Origin: Methylophilus sp. 13
Lineage (GTDB): Bacteria > Pseudomonadota > Gammaproteobacteria > Burkholderiales > Methylophilaceae
Length of the DNA stretch: 64,000 nt
NCBI RefSeq assembly: GCF_015354335.1
Contig: NZ_JADKYR010000002.1
Coordinates: forward strand, 658,952-722,951
Reading direction: 5' to 3'
A program made the position numbers and the translations under genes. The notes below the pieces were generated by a model, which saw only the letters and a list, made by a program, of their open reading frames with translations, was not told the origin of the DNA and did no database searches. Position 1 is the first letter of the stretch, and each line of letters opens with the position of its first letter. Positions 27,316 through 39,194 of the stretch are shown here, piece by piece.

Positions 27316-28749
27316 ATGCGCTGCAATCTGTTTACCCCTCTCTCGTTTCGAATCTGGCTGCTGGCCTGCCTGTGGCTGGGCCTGAGTTTGCCTGGGTACA
27401 GCGTGGCCGCACAATGGCTGTCGATCAAAAAAACGGACGATAGCCAACTCATGATAGACAAGCAGTCCCTGCTCGAAGAAAAACCCTATGTCAAAGCCTG
27501 GATCAAGGTCGATTACCGCCAACCTCAAAAAAACATAGAGTCTGTAGACCGCGTTTACACCCATGCAAAAGCGCTCTGGTACTTTGATTGCGACAAGCGC
27601 AAGGCAGCGACCATCCAGGTGTTCCAGTATGAAGGGGAAGAGCTGGTCTATTCTGCGGGCATTACTGCCAAGCAGGCAGATTTTATTGAGCCCTTGCCGG
27701 ATTCCGAGGTAGAGATCACGCAACAGTACGTCTGCAAGTGGCAGAACAAAGAGAAGCAACGCGCTGAAGCGGCAGCCAAACGTGCCGCCAACCCGGTCAT
27801 GCCTGCCGTCGCCAGCAGCAAAGACAAGCCCGCTGCACCAGATAGCGTGGCCGAGCCTGCCCCTGCACCAGATGCAGCACCTGCCAAACCTGCTGACAAG
27901 AAGGCTGACGGCAAGCCAGCTAAAGACGCAACGGCTACAGAAGCCAGTGCGACTAAATCCAAGGAAACCACTGCCAAGTCCAAAGAAGACGCGGCGAAAA
28001 CGGGCAAGCCTGAAAAAACAGAAGCGGCAGCTGATCATCAGAAACCTAAAGACAAGAACAAAACCGGTGCTGCGGATGATAAGTCCTGGGCCTACAGTGG
28101 TGAGCACGGTCCAGACAAATGGGGCAGTCTGAATCCTGAATTTGCCGTCTGCAATGCAGGTAGCCAGCAATCGCCTATCCACGTGGATAATACGATCACA
28201 GCCGCCCTCAAACCGATCAAGCGACTGCAAAAATTCCCGATCAAGAATATTGCACTCAAGGACCACAGCCTGGTATTGGATGCGGGCAGCGGCAACATGA
28301 TGGTGCTAGACCAGAAACCCTACCAGCTCAAATATATTAGTGTGCATATGCCCGGCGAACACCAGGTCAAACAGAAGTCCTATGCCGCCGAGATGCAAAT
28401 GGTGCATGAAGACAAAGCCGGACACCGTGTGATTATTGCCATCATGATAGAAGAAGGCAACGCCCATGCTGGTATAGAGAAGCTGTTAGGCAGCCTGCCC
28501 AAAGACAAAGAGCAAAGCAAACCGCTGACCATCCGTGTCACACCGGCCGACCTGATGCCCGTCAAGCCTGCCTACTACCGCTACAGTGGCTCGCTGACAG
28601 CCCCGCCCTGTACTGAAGGCGTGCAATGGGTGATCATGAAAGAAGCGCTCAAGGTTTCCAAGTTCCAGTTGGCCAGCCTGCAACAAGCCATCGGTGCGCC
28701 CAACCAGCGCCCGCTGCAGGACAGCCAAGGCCGCATGGTCCTTGAATAA
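27316..28749 (+). CDS. Adhesin-E-like domain fused to a zinc-less alpha-carbonic-anhydrase domain
   Basis: A 477-residue exported protein. Residues 1-32 are a signal peptide. About 33-140 resembles the surface-adhesin E domain (AQWLSIKKTDDSQLMIDKQS, then WYFDCDKRKAATI). About 150-255 is an Ala/Lys/Pro/Asp linker. The rest is an alpha-carbonic-anhydrase fold (YSGEHGPDKWGSLNPEF, QQSPIHV, YSGSLTAPPCTEGVQW). The three zinc histidines are not all there. By alignment with PGEH and EMQMVH, Ser342 replaces His94 and Gln361 replaces His119; only His344 remains. Thr199 of the active site is kept, and Ala replaces Thr200. Catalysis is therefore unlikely. A binding or structural role in the envelope is inferred. 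Confidence 0.8.
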   Translation: MRCNLFTPLSFRIWLLACLWLGLSLPGYSVAAQWLSIKKTDDSQLMIDKQSLLEEKPYVKAWIKVDYRQPQKNIESVDRVYTHAKALWYFDCDKRKAATIQVFQYEGEELVYSAGITAKQADFIEPLPDSEVEITQQYVCKWQNKEKQRAEAAAKRAANPVMPAVASSKDKPAAPDSVAEPAPAPDAAPAKPADKKADGKPAKDATATEASATKSKETTAKSKEDAAKTGKPEKTEAAADHQKPKDKNKTGAADDKSWAYSGEHGPDKWGSLNPEFAVCNAGSQQSPIHVDNTITAALKPIKRLQKFPIKNIALKDHSLVLDAGSGNMMVLDQKPYQLKYISVHMPGEHQVKQKSYAAEMQMVHEDKAGHRVIIAIMIEEGNAHAGIEKLLGSLPKDKEQSKPLTIRVTPADLMPVKPAYYRYSGSLTAPPCTEGVQWVIMKEALKVSKFQLASLQQAIGAPNQRPLQDSQGRMVLE

Positions 28750-28787
28750 GCCTCACAAGCAGGCAGGCATGCTTTACAATAGCGGCC

Positions 28788-29690
28788 ATGCATACCTTGA
28801 GCTACCCTGCCCCCTGCAAAATCAACCTGTTTTTGCACATTACTGGTCGCCTCAGCAATGGCTACCATACCCTGCAAAGCCTGTTTTTACTGCTAGACCA
28901 CGGCGACACCTTGCACATCCGCCCACGTCAGGACGGGCAAATTCTCCACATGAATCCGCTGGCTGGCGTCCCGGCCGAACAAGACCTTAGCATCCGTGCT
29001 GCCCGCCATTTACAGCAAGTCAGCGGCTGCACTCTGGGCGCCGACATTGGCTGTGATAAACGTACACCCATGGGCGGTGGATTAGGCGGCGGCAGCTCGG
29101 ATGCGGCCACCGTCCTCATGGCACTCAACCAGCAATGGCAGTTGGGCTACACCCGGCAGCAGTTGATGCAGCTTGGCGTTAGCCTGGGTGCAGATGTGCC
29201 CGTCTTTATCTTTGGCCAGCCCGCCTGGGCAGAGGGTATCGGCGAACAATTATCTGCGGTTTCACTGCCGCCTCCGCTGCTCGACCAATATTACGTGGTA
29301 CTCACGCCGCAGGTGGCCGTGCCCACCGCACAAATTTTTGCACATCAAGCATTGACAAGAGACTCGAAACCATTGAGAATAGCGGACTTTTCAAACGGCG
29401 CTAATTCCAGCGCGTTCTGGCAGCAAGCCAGAAACGATATGGAAGCGGTTGTTTGTATGCTTTATCCTCAAGTTGGCGAAACGCTGGCCTGGTTAAAACA
29501 ATACGGCGATGCCCGTATGAGTGGTTCCGGCGCTTCAGTGTTTGTGGCCGTGGATAGTGCAGAAAAAGCGGAGCAGTTAATTGCAAATAGACCAGAAAAC
29601 ACTTCTGGTTTTTGGGCAAAAGGGTTAGAATACCATCCGCTTTTTGCTTCGGTCACTGACGGTGACCAAGCCACACAACAAGTGTGTTAA
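28788..29690 (+). CDS. ispE: 4-diphosphocytidyl-2-C-methyl-D-erythritol kinase IspE
   Basis: A 300-residue GHMP kinase of the MEP isoprenoid pathway. It shows APCKINLFLHITGR at the N-terminus, the ATP loop PMGGGLGGGSSDAA near residue 95 and the C-terminal MSGSGASVF motif near 245. It phosphorylates the 2-OH of CDP-methylerythritol in the cytoplasm. tRNA-Gln and prs follow, the usual order in betaproteobacteria. Confidence 0.96.
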   Translation: MHTLSYPAPCKINLFLHITGRLSNGYHTLQSLFLLLDHGDTLHIRPRQDGQILHMNPLAGVPAEQDLSIRAARHLQQVSGCTLGADIGCDKRTPMGGGLGGGSSDAATVLMALNQQWQLGYTRQQLMQLGVSLGADVPVFIFGQPAWAEGIGEQLSAVSLPPPLLDQYYVVLTPQVAVPTAQIFAHQALTRDSKPLRIADFSNGANSSAFWQQARNDMEAVVCMLYPQVGETLAWLKQYGDARMSGSGASVFVAVDSAEKAEQLIANRPENTSGFWAKGLEYHPLFASVTDGDQATQQVC

Positions 29691-29702
29691 AGACAAGTTT
29701 TT

Positions 29703-29779
29703 TGGGGAGTCGCCAAGCTGGTTAAGGCACCGGATTTTGATTCCGGCATGCGAAGGTTCGAATCCTTCCTCCTCAGCCA
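29703..29779 (+). tRNA. tRNA-Gln (TTG)
   Basis: A 77-base cloverleaf with encoded CCA. The acceptor is TGGGGAG with CTCCTCA, the anticodon stem CCGGA/TCCGG carries the loop TTTTGAT (anticodon TTG at 29737-29739), and the T arm is GAAGG-TTCGAAT-CCTTC. It lies between ispE and prs. Confidence 0.96.
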
Positions 29780-29784
29780 AACAT

Positions 29785-29823
29785 AAGCGTGTAGATTTTA
29801 CGATTTACACGCTTAAATTTTTT
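29785..29823 (+). terminator. Terminator after tRNA-Gln
   Basis: AAGCGTGTA (29785-29793) pairs with TACACGCTT (29806-29814), followed by AAATTTTTTA. Confidence 0.85.
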
Positions 29824-29888
29824 ATAGCGCCCAGCCAAGCGCATGGGCGCAGGTTTCAAGACATCGTCATCGCAAAAAGGGTACAACG

Positions 29889-30839
29889 TTGAGTAACGCC
29901 AACATGATGGTATTTACCGGCAACGCCAATCCGGTACTGGCACAAGAAGTGGCTCAGCATTTGGGCATTGAATTGGGGCGTGCCGATGTCGGCCGTTTTT
30001 CTGACGGTGAAATCATGCTGGAACTGCTGGAAAACGTGCGTGGCCGCGATGTGTTTGTGCTGCAATCCACGAGCTACCCGACCAATGACAGCCTGATGGA
30101 AGTCATGGTCATGGTGGATGCACTGCGCCGCTCATCCGCTGGCCGCATTACCGCTGCCATTCCTTATTTGGGTTATTCACGCCAGGACAGACGCCCACGC
30201 TCTGCCCGTGTTGCCATTACGGCCAAAGTAGTGGCCAACATGCTGACCAGTGTCGGTGTGAACCGTTTACTGACGATGGATTTGCATTCTGATCAGATTC
30301 AGGGCTTCTTTGATATCCCGGTCGACAATATTTATGCTACGCCGATTTTGCTCGATGACTTGGTCACGCTGAATCACGAAAACCTGGTCGTGGTCTCGCC
30401 AGACGTGGGTGGTGTGGTGCGTGCGCGCGCGGCGGCCAAACAGCTGAATGCGGATTTGGCAATTATCGACAAACGCCGCCCCAAGGCCAATGTGGCCAAG
30501 GTCATGAACATTATCGGCGAGGTTGAAGGCCGCACCTGCGTCATCATGGACGACATGGTGGACACCGCCAACACCTTGTGTGAAGCTGCCGCTGCATTGA
30601 AAGATCGCGGGGCGACCAAGGTGGTGGCTTATGCCACCCACCCGGTCTTGTCCGGGGGCGCGGGTCAGCGCATTTCTGCTTCAGCACTGGATGAGCTGGT
30701 CGTTACCAACACCATCGCTCTGAATGCAGAGGCGCAAGCCTGCAGCAAAATCCGCCAACTGAGTGCGGCGCCATTGCTGGCAGAAACCATCAAACGGATT
30801 AGCCAGGAAGAATCTGTGTCTTCCCTGTTTATGGATTAA
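29889..30839 (+). CDS. prs: Ribose-phosphate pyrophosphokinase Prs
   Basis: A 316-residue enzyme making PRPP from ribose 5-phosphate and ATP. Signatures are [39 protein letters not shown], the metal-binding [17 protein letters not shown] and the PRPP loop [14 protein letters not shown]. It starts at TTG 29889 ([15 protein letters not shown]), which gives the family length; ATG 29904 is the alternative. Confidence 0.96.
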   Translation: MSNANMMVFTGNANPVLAQEVAQHLGIELGRADVGRFSDGEIMLELLENVRGRDVFVLQSTSYPTNDSLMEVMVMVDALRRSSAGRITAAIPYLGYSRQDRRPRSARVAITAKVVANMLTSVGVNRLLTMDLHSDQIQGFFDIPVDNIYATPILLDDLVTLNHENLVVVSPDVGGVVRARAAAKQLNADLAIIDKRRPKANVAKVMNIIGEVEGRTCVIMDDMVDTANTLCEAAAALKDRGATKVVAYATHPVLSGGAGQRISASALDELVVTNTIALNAEAQACSKIRQLSAAPLLAETIKRISQEESVSSLFMD

Positions 30840-30922
30840 CCGTCTATAAACTATTTTTCTTGATACATGAATTAAGTTTTTGTGCTGCAAGCTGGTCGCG
30901 GCTTGCAGTTTTTAGTGCAGTA

Positions 30923-30945
30923 CCGCCTTCGGGCGTTTTTAGGAG
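30923..30945 (+). promoter_or_regulatory. Short UUCG hairpin overlapping the rplY ribosome-binding region
   Basis: CGCC-TTCG-GGCG followed by TTTTT (30924-30940), and then AGGAG, the rplY Shine-Dalgarno, directly adjoining. It could end prs transcripts or attenuate rplY. Confidence 0.5.
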
Positions 30946-30951
30946 TCTCAT

Positions 30952-31560
30952 ATGAGTATCGAAATTAAAGCCGTCAAACGTGACGTTAAAGGTACGGGTG
31001 CGAGCCGCCGCCTGCGTCGCGCTGGCAACGTGCCTGGTGTTGTTTATGGTGGCGATCAAGCTGCTGTGTCTATCGAGTTGGACCACAAAGAATTGTTCAT
31101 GCAATTCCGTCACGAAGCGTTCCACGCTTCCATCCTGAGCCTGGTGCTGGATGGCAAAGCTGAAAGCGTTTTGTTGCGTGACTACCAACTGCACCCAGTA
31201 CGCAATACCATTCAGCACATCGATTTCCAGCGCGTATCCGCGACTGAGAAAATCCACGTGAAAGTGCCTTTCCACTTTGTGAACGAAGAAGTGGCTCCTG
31301 GCGTTAAAACAGGCGGCGGCAGCATTTCACACATCCAGACTGAAGCTGACGTTAGCTGCCTGGCTAAAGATTTGCCAGAGTTTATCGAAGTGGACCTGGG
31401 CAACCTGGAAGCGGGTCACGCCATCCACCTGTCAGAAATCAAACTACCAAAAGGCATTGAGTTTGTACAACTGGCTCATGGTGATGACGCGGCTGTGGTT
31501 TCCATTGCCAAACCACGCGGTGGTAGCGACGAAGCAGCAGAAGAAACCCCTGCTGCTTAA
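30952..31560 (+). CDS. rplY: 50S ribosomal protein L25 (general stress protein Ctc form)
   Basis: A 202-residue, two-domain L25/TL5/Ctc protein. The N-terminal 5S-rRNA-binding part is EIKAVKRDVKGTGASRRLRR (about 3-22) through YQLHPVRNTIQHIDF, and the C-terminal domain starts at EKIHVKVPFHF. An acidic Ala/Glu tail ends it. It lies between prs and pth as is usual. Confidence 0.96.
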   Translation: MSIEIKAVKRDVKGTGASRRLRRAGNVPGVVYGGDQAAVSIELDHKELFMQFRHEAFHASILSLVLDGKAESVLLRDYQLHPVRNTIQHIDFQRVSATEKIHVKVPFHFVNEEVAPGVKTGGGSISHIQTEADVSCLAKDLPEFIEVDLGNLEAGHAIHLSEIKLPKGIEFVQLAHGDDAAVVSIAKPRGGSDEAAEETPAA

Positions 31561-31587
31561 GTGGCTCAAGCGGTTATCCGCTACAAT

Positions 31588-31619
31588 GAACGCGCACAGC
31601 CATGTGCGCGTTTTTTTTG
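31588..31619 (+). terminator. rplY terminator
   Basis: AACGCGCAC, a short loop, GTGCGCGTT and a run of T, 28 bases after the rplY stop. Confidence 0.92.
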
Positions 31620-31659
31620 GTGCGTATAGCACCCTCCTACATTTGCTTAGCGTGTGAAT

Positions 31660-32232
31660 ATGAGTGGAATAAAACTGATTGCAGGCCTTGGTAACCCTGG
31701 CGATAAATACACCATGACCCGCCACAATGCGGGCTTCTGGTTTGTAGACCTGCTGGCACAACAATCCGGTAGCCGCCTGACGGCCGAGGCCAAACTGTTT
31801 GGTATCGCCGGCAAATGGCAACCGCATGGCGACAAATGGTTACTGAAGCCAACCACGTTTATGAACGCCAGCGGCAAAGCTGTCGCCGCCATCGCCCATT
31901 ACTACAAGATTTCCCCGGCCGAAATTCTGATCGTGCATGACGAACTGGACTTGCCGCCTGGCCAAGCCAAGCTCAAGTTCGGCGGCGGGCATGGCGGCCA
32001 CAATGGCTTGCGTGATATTCATGCCGCACTTGGCACCCCGGATTACTGGCGTTTGCGTATCGGTATCGGCCATCCGGGCAACAAGGCCGAAGTCGTCAAT
32101 TTTGTCTTAAAAGCAGCAGGTAAAGAGGAGCAGCAGGCGATAGATGACAGCATCATTAAGGCCACCACGGTTATCGATCTGCTCGCCCAGGGCGAATTTG
32201 AAAAAGCCATGCTGCAACTGCACAGCAAATAA
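31660..32232 (+). CDS. pth: Peptidyl-tRNA hydrolase
   Basis: About 190 residues from ATG 31660 (a GTG two codons earlier is possible). It has the family blocks IAGLGNPGDKYTMTRHNAGF with the catalytic His, KPTTFMNASGKAV, VHDELDLPPG and GGHGGHNGLRDI. It recycles tRNA from stalled peptidyl-tRNA. ychF, its usual next neighbour, is 7 kb away here. Confidence 0.97.
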   Translation: MSGIKLIAGLGNPGDKYTMTRHNAGFWFVDLLAQQSGSRLTAEAKLFGIAGKWQPHGDKWLLKPTTFMNASGKAVAAIAHYYKISPAEILIVHDELDLPPGQAKLKFGGGHGGHNGLRDIHAALGTPDYWRLRIGIGHPGNKAEVVNFVLKAAGKEEQQAIDDSIIKATTVIDLLAQGEFEKAMLQLHSK

Positions 32233-32257
32233 AAAAGGGCGCACATGCGCCCTTTGA
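32233..32257. terminator. Terminator between pth and katG
   Basis: AAAGGGCGCA and TGCGCCCTTT form a tight stem right after the pth stop, with an A run before it, so it can serve the convergent katG as well. Confidence 0.85.
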
Positions 32258-32270
32258 CTGCTTGTCTTCC

Positions 32271-34484
<2,214 letters not shown>

Positions 34485-34701
34485 TTATGCTCCTTTGATC
34501 CAAAAAAACCTGGCCACCACTGTAGATGCCCTCGGTCGTTCATACGCAAAGATAGATAGCCAATGGCTGCTTGCGTCTTTTTTTAGCTTACTGTGAGTAA
34601 AATACTGTCCGGCTCGGAAAAATCACGTGCCCTACAGTCAGAAAATCAATGATTCCCCAGCCAGCAACATCCTTATTGCCAGCCAGGGAAACCCGCTTGG
34701 T

Positions 34702-35055
34702 CTAATTCAATTTAGAAGCATTATCAGAAGTGGCATGCAGTGCTGGCTGCGCTTGGCGGGCATTTAACTGGCGCTCGGTAACGCTTTGGATAAACCCATT
34801 TTTCGCGACATCGCCATTGGCGACAGTGCCGAGGGTTACTTGGGTCTGGCGTGGGAAGATGCCGAGGATACTGCGGGCACCGATTGCGAGCGACTGATCA
34901 ACATTCGGCACTTCCCCCGCAGGTACGGCCGTCACGCGTTCAAATTTGCTCAAAATCGTATTCACACCAATCGCCAGGTTACTATCGGCAGTGACTTCGC
35001 CCGCAGACGCAGACATCGCAGCAACCATCAATGCACTAGATACAATCCATTTCAT
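34702..35055 (-). CDS. Small secreted protein with an internal repeat
   Basis: A 117-residue protein with a signal peptide (cleavage near SASAGE, residue 19). The mature part has two related units, SNLAIGVNTILSKFER (25-40) and QSLAIGARSILGIFPR (54-69), each followed by a Val/Thr-rich stretch. It lies between katG and oxyR, divergent from oxyR, so it may be part of the peroxide response. I do not recognise the family. Confidence 0.7.
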   Translation of the reverse strand: MKWIVSSALMVAAMSASAGEVTADSNLAIGVNTILSKFERVTAVPAGEVPNVDQSLAIGARSILGIFPRQTQVTLGTVANGDVAKNGFIQSVTERQLNARQAQPALHATSDNASKLN

Positions 35056-35335
35056 TTCAACCTCCTAAATTAAGAAATAGCACTTCGCTATGGCTGCCAT
35101 TTAATCGCTTGCATGCCTGGTTTGTGAAATAGCTAATCTGAATTGCCCCATTGATAATAGAAATGGCACTTATAAGCGGGTGCAGACTCCATCTAAAGCA
35201 AGTCTTGGAAACAGGAAACACTCCTGCACCGGGTTCAATGATTTGCTGAGATAAGAATGTGTAGTTTTTTGCATGTGCATGCATTGAAAACTTTTTAAGA
35301 TCACTGCATGAAAACCGCATGCTTTTGGAGTAGGA

Positions 35336-36211
35336 ATGAATTTAAGAGATTTACAATATTTGGTGGCTGTGTCAGAACTGAAAAACTTTAGCAAAGCAGC
35401 AGAGTACTGTGCCATCAGCCAACCCACGCTGAGTAACCAAATCAAAAAACTGGAGACTTACCTGGATGTGCAGATTTTTGAAAGGGACTCTAACCTTATC
35501 AGGGTCACCCCCGTCGGCGCCAGCATTATTGCGATTGCCAAAAGCATCACCGAGAGTGCTGAAAAAATCCGTGAGATTGCGCGCTATTCCACACGCACCT
35601 ATGTCAACAAAATCATTATGGGTGGCTTTCCCACCCTGGCAAATTACGTGTTCCCGGAGTATGTGTTCCGCCTCAAGCAGCATTTTGAGGACCTCAAAAT
35701 CCAGCTGATCGAAGAAAAAACCGATGATTTGATACAGCTGCTCACCGCCCGGAAAATTGATGTTGCGTTATTGGCCCTGCCTATTACCGATGAAACGCTG
35801 GAAGGCGTTACCTTATTTGAAGACCCGTTTTACGTCGCGGTACCAGATGACCATGCCTTTGCCCAGCGTAGCCATATTGATGTTGATGAGTTGTTTAACC
35901 AGCCCTTGCTATTGCTGGATGAGGGGCATTGCCTGCGTTCGCAGATTCTAAAGTTGTGCTCCCCCCGCAAAGCGGCAGATGATGACTTCAGGGCGGCCAG
36001 CCTGGAAACATTGCGGGTGATGGTCAAGCACGGCTTGGGCATCACTCTGATGCCCAGTGTCGCGGTGAGCGAGGGGGAGCAGGATATCTGTTATGTGCCC
36101 CTGAGTTGCAATGCCTCGCGCACCATAGGCCTTTTCTGGCATCAATCTCATGAAAGAGCCCACTACTTCCGCAAGCTGGCTGAGGTTATTTCTTACAAGC
36201 CTATTTCATAA
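35336..36211 (+). CDS. oxyR: Hydrogen-peroxide regulator OxyR (LysR family)
   Basis: A 291-residue LysR regulator with an N-terminal winged helix (MNLRDLQYLVAVSELKNFSK, CAISQPTLSNQIKKLE). The redox cysteines fall exactly at Cys199 (LLLLDEGHCLR) and Cys208 (LKLCSP), the E. coli OxyR positions, so peroxide sensing by disulphide is expected. Its likely targets are katG and the small gene upstream. Its 3' end overlaps the convergent GGDEF-EAL gene by six bases. Confidence 0.93.
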   Translation: MNLRDLQYLVAVSELKNFSKAAEYCAISQPTLSNQIKKLETYLDVQIFERDSNLIRVTPVGASIIAIAKSITESAEKIREIARYSTRTYVNKIIMGGFPTLANYVFPEYVFRLKQHFEDLKIQLIEEKTDDLIQLLTARKIDVALLALPITDETLEGVTLFEDPFYVAVPDDHAFAQRSHIDVDELFNQPLLLLDEGHCLRSQILKLCSPRKAADDDFRAASLETLRVMVKHGLGITLMPSVAVSEGEQDICYVPLSCNASRTIGLFWHQSHERAHYFRKLAEVISYKPIS

Positions 36212-38977
36212 TGAGCGCGGCAACATCGCTGACTGCTGCCATGTCTGATACCAGGCCACAAAATCCTCAGTGCGCAGTGGCGGTGAGAAATAATAGCCCT
36301 GGCCAAAATCACAACCCATCTCCTGCAAGATGCGTAACTGGCGCAGGTTTTCGATGCCCTCGGCAATCACCTGCATGCCCAGGCTGTGGGCCATGACGAT
36401 AATGGCCTGGCACAAGGCACCATCTTGACTGGAAACCCCCAATTCACGCACAAAGGAACGGTCAATCTTGACGTAATCAATCGAGAATTTTTTCAGGTAG
36501 GACAACGCAGAATAGCCGGTACCAAAATCATCGAGAGCCACTTGCACCCCCGCTTGCCGGTATTGCGCCAACCGCTCACTGACGTGCGTGTTGGCATCCA
36601 ACAGCAAGCGCTCGGTAATCTCAATCACCACCATGCCATTGAATTCAGGGTGCTGCCCCATCTCTGACAACCAGTCCTCCTGCTTGCGATGATCCGGCGC
36701 AAATTGCACAGGCGACTTGTTAATCGCCATCTGAAACTGCGGATGCAAGGACAGTCGCCAGGATTTGCATTGCGCAATGGCGGTTTTAAATACCCACTCC
36801 CCAATCGGCGCAATCAGCAGGTTATCTTCGGCAATGCCAATAAACTCCATAGGTGGAATCAGTCCCTTGACCGGATGCTGCCAGCGCAACAACGCCTCTG
36901 CCTTGACCACCTGGTTGGTTTGCAAATTCACCACAGGCTGGTACTCAAGAAAAAACTCCTGGTTGGTGATCGCCTGGCGCAAGTCATGCGACAAGCGCAT
37001 GCGGTTTTCAGCGTGCTGCTGCATGCGTGGCGTAAAGTAGGTAAAGCAGTTGCCGCCTTTTTGCTTGGACGCATACATGGCCTGATCCACCCGCTTCATC
37101 AGGTCTTCTTTATTGCTGGCATCATCTGGAAAAATGGCAATACCCAGACTGGAAGACACATAAGCCAGCGTATCATCCAGCTGAAACGGTTGCGACAAGG
37201 TCTGCAATACACGCTGCGCCAGGGCCTCAACATAGCCCGCAGTGGCATCGCCGAGCATGAGCACAAACTCATCGCCGCCCAGGCGAGCGACCAGATCCTT
37301 GTTGCCGACGCAGGCCGACAAGCGCTTACCCGCCTGCATCAGCAAACGGTCGCCCTGATCATGCCCCTGTGTATCATTGACCTCTTTGAACCGGTCCAAA
37401 TCGAGAAAGATAATGGCCAACTTCTGGCTGCTGCTTTTAATCGTTAACAGCGCCTGCTCCAGGCGCTCGAAAAACATGCGCCGATTAGGCAAGCCAGTCA
37501 GCGTATCCACATTGGCAAACTGCCAGACCACCTCTTCTGATTGCTTGATCTTGGAGATATCGGCCAGCGTGCCCAGAATCCGTGTGGGCTTGCCCGCCTC
37601 GTCACGCATCAATACCATGCCCCGGTCAAACACCCACTTCCAACTGCCATCCTTGCAGAGCATGCGGTATTCAATCGCATACTGCTCACGTTCGCCATCC
37701 AGCACCTGCTGTTGCAGGGCTTGTACTGACTCGATATCTTCCGGATGAATCCGCTGTTGCCAGGTGGCCGGGTTATGCGCCAGTTCATGCGGCGCAAAAC
37801 CAAACATTCTTTTCCAGTGATCAGAAAACACGACACGGGAGTCAGTCACATTCCAGTCCCAGACACCATCGCCGGTGCTTTCCATGGCAAACTTCCAGCG
37901 CTGCTCACTACTGGTCAAGGCCTGGCTATATTTTTCAACGGTTTCACGTGCACGGCTGCGCACCATGGATAAATAGGCGAGCCCCGCCAGCAACACGCTG
38001 GTCAGCACGCCCATCACGGCGACCTGATTGGCCTCGCGCAAATCAGTGACCGCCTCAAAGGCCGGGGTAGACCGCGCGCGCATACTCCACAAATGGCCAT
38101 GCATATTCATGGTTTGTGCGGCGCTAAAGCGGGCGGCATGCTCATGGGGATGTGACTCCTCCCCGCTCGGGCTATGGTAAAGCGGTGTCTGCCCCTCTTT
38201 GCCATTCAAATCAAACACATCAAAATGCACTTGCCGCAGCTCGACCACCTGCAAGGCCTCCGCCAAAAAGGCATGAACATCAAAGCGCAAAAACACCCAG
38301 CCGTTCAACATGCGACGGCGATCCGTCTCAGAAATCTCATCCGGCCGCCCGTGGTACACCGGCGCATGCAAGAAATACGGATGCCCCATCTGCGGACTAC
38401 CGGTAGACTGGCCCGACATCACGATTTGCTGAGTTTCGCTGGCTTGCAGCAAATCAGCACGCAGCCGCGCATCCAGAAAGGTATTCTTAAGCAAAATTTC
38501 CTGATTCTGGTCATTCCGCGGCTCAATATACAGCACCGGCGCCAGCTCATCATCGCCCTGCACAAACTCAAGCCTGGCGAGCAGGCTTTTCACTGGCGTT
38601 TCCAGGTCTTTAAACGTCTCTGGATAATTGAGGTGGATGTACTTGATAAAGCCTATTGCATTCAAGCTGCCGTACTGTTCACTTTGCGTGTAATCATTGA
38701 CATACTCGCGGAATTCTTTGGAAGAAACAAACTGCGAAGAAAGATAAAGATGCTCAACCCCGGTCAACACCTCGCGGTAAGCGTCCATACGGTGCTGGAC
38801 AGCCTCGGTCGCTGACAACACCGCCTGCCGGAACTTAACCGCCTGCAAGGCTTCCGCATGCTCGCGAGCATTCATCCACAGCAAAACAGTCAGCTGCAAG
38901 CCGCAAGCCAAAATCACCAGGGCCAGCCAGCGCGAGGTCAGCAGTTGCTGCCATGATGCAATTCGAATACGAAACAT
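36206..38977 (-). CDS. CHASE-PAS-GGDEF-EAL c-di-GMP enzyme
   Basis: A 923-residue membrane protein. Helix 1 (about 17-36), an extracytoplasmic CHASE sensor (about 60-290), helix 2 near 325, a PAS/PAC domain (about 355-475), GGDEF (about 490-650) and EAL (about 665-915). The cyclase motif is GGDEF, but the I-site RxxD is absent (GNKD at that position). EAL motifs KAEALLRW, EITERLLL and DDFGTGYSAL are intact, so both activities are possible. It may answer an external signal; the 217-base gap after it holds nothing notable. Confidence 0.92.
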   Translation of the reverse strand: MFRIRIASWQQLLTSRWLALVILACGLQLTVLLWMNAREHAEALQAVKFRQAVLSATEAVQHRMDAYREVLTGVEHLYLSSQFVSSKEFREYVNDYTQSEQYGSLNAIGFIKYIHLNYPETFKDLETPVKSLLARLEFVQGDDELAPVLYIEPRNDQNQEILLKNTFLDARLRADLLQASETQQIVMSGQSTGSPQMGHPYFLHAPVYHGRPDEISETDRRRMLNGWVFLRFDVHAFLAEALQVVELRQVHFDVFDLNGKEGQTPLYHSPSGEESHPHEHAARFSAAQTMNMHGHLWSMRARSTPAFEAVTDLREANQVAVMGVLTSVLLAGLAYLSMVRSRARETVEKYSQALTSSEQRWKFAMESTGDGVWDWNVTDSRVVFSDHWKRMFGFAPHELAHNPATWQQRIHPEDIESVQALQQQVLDGEREQYAIEYRMLCKDGSWKWVFDRGMVLMRDEAGKPTRILGTLADISKIKQSEEVVWQFANVDTLTGLPNRRMFFERLEQALLTIKSSSQKLAIIFLDLDRFKEVNDTQGHDQGDRLLMQAGKRLSACVGNKDLVARLGGDEFVLMLGDATAGYVEALAQRVLQTLSQPFQLDDTLAYVSSSLGIAIFPDDASNKEDLMKRVDQAMYASKQKGGNCFTYFTPRMQQHAENRMRLSHDLRQAITNQEFFLEYQPVVNLQTNQVVKAEALLRWQHPVKGLIPPMEFIGIAEDNLLIAPIGEWVFKTAIAQCKSWRLSLHPQFQMAINKSPVQFAPDHRKQEDWLSEMGQHPEFNGMVVIEITERLLLDANTHVSERLAQYRQAGVQVALDDFGTGYSALSYLKKFSIDYVKIDRSFVRELGVSSQDGALCQAIIVMAHSLGMQVIAEGIENLRQLRILQEMGCDFGQGYYFSPPLRTEDFVAWYQTWQQSAMLPRSL

Positions 38978-39194
38978 CTATCCTCCTTCGTCAGGAAGTC
39001 GCATGACACACACCAGCATCCCCCGGTCATGCGATGAATTTATTTTTGAGTTTAAAAGTTAATCCTGTTCAGGATTTAAGTCAAATCAAGATTGTTTCTA
39101 GCTCTATCTTGTGACTAACGGTAAAATATTGGTTTTATTGACTCTTTGCCGCAACTTCACACTGCGGCAATTCTCACGCTAAGGTTCATCCATT

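Noticed and set aside
27289..28266. Minus-strand open frame opposite the carbonic-anhydrase fusion
   Set aside because: Cys/Phe/Arg-rich shadow of the Ala/Lys linker; no start signal.
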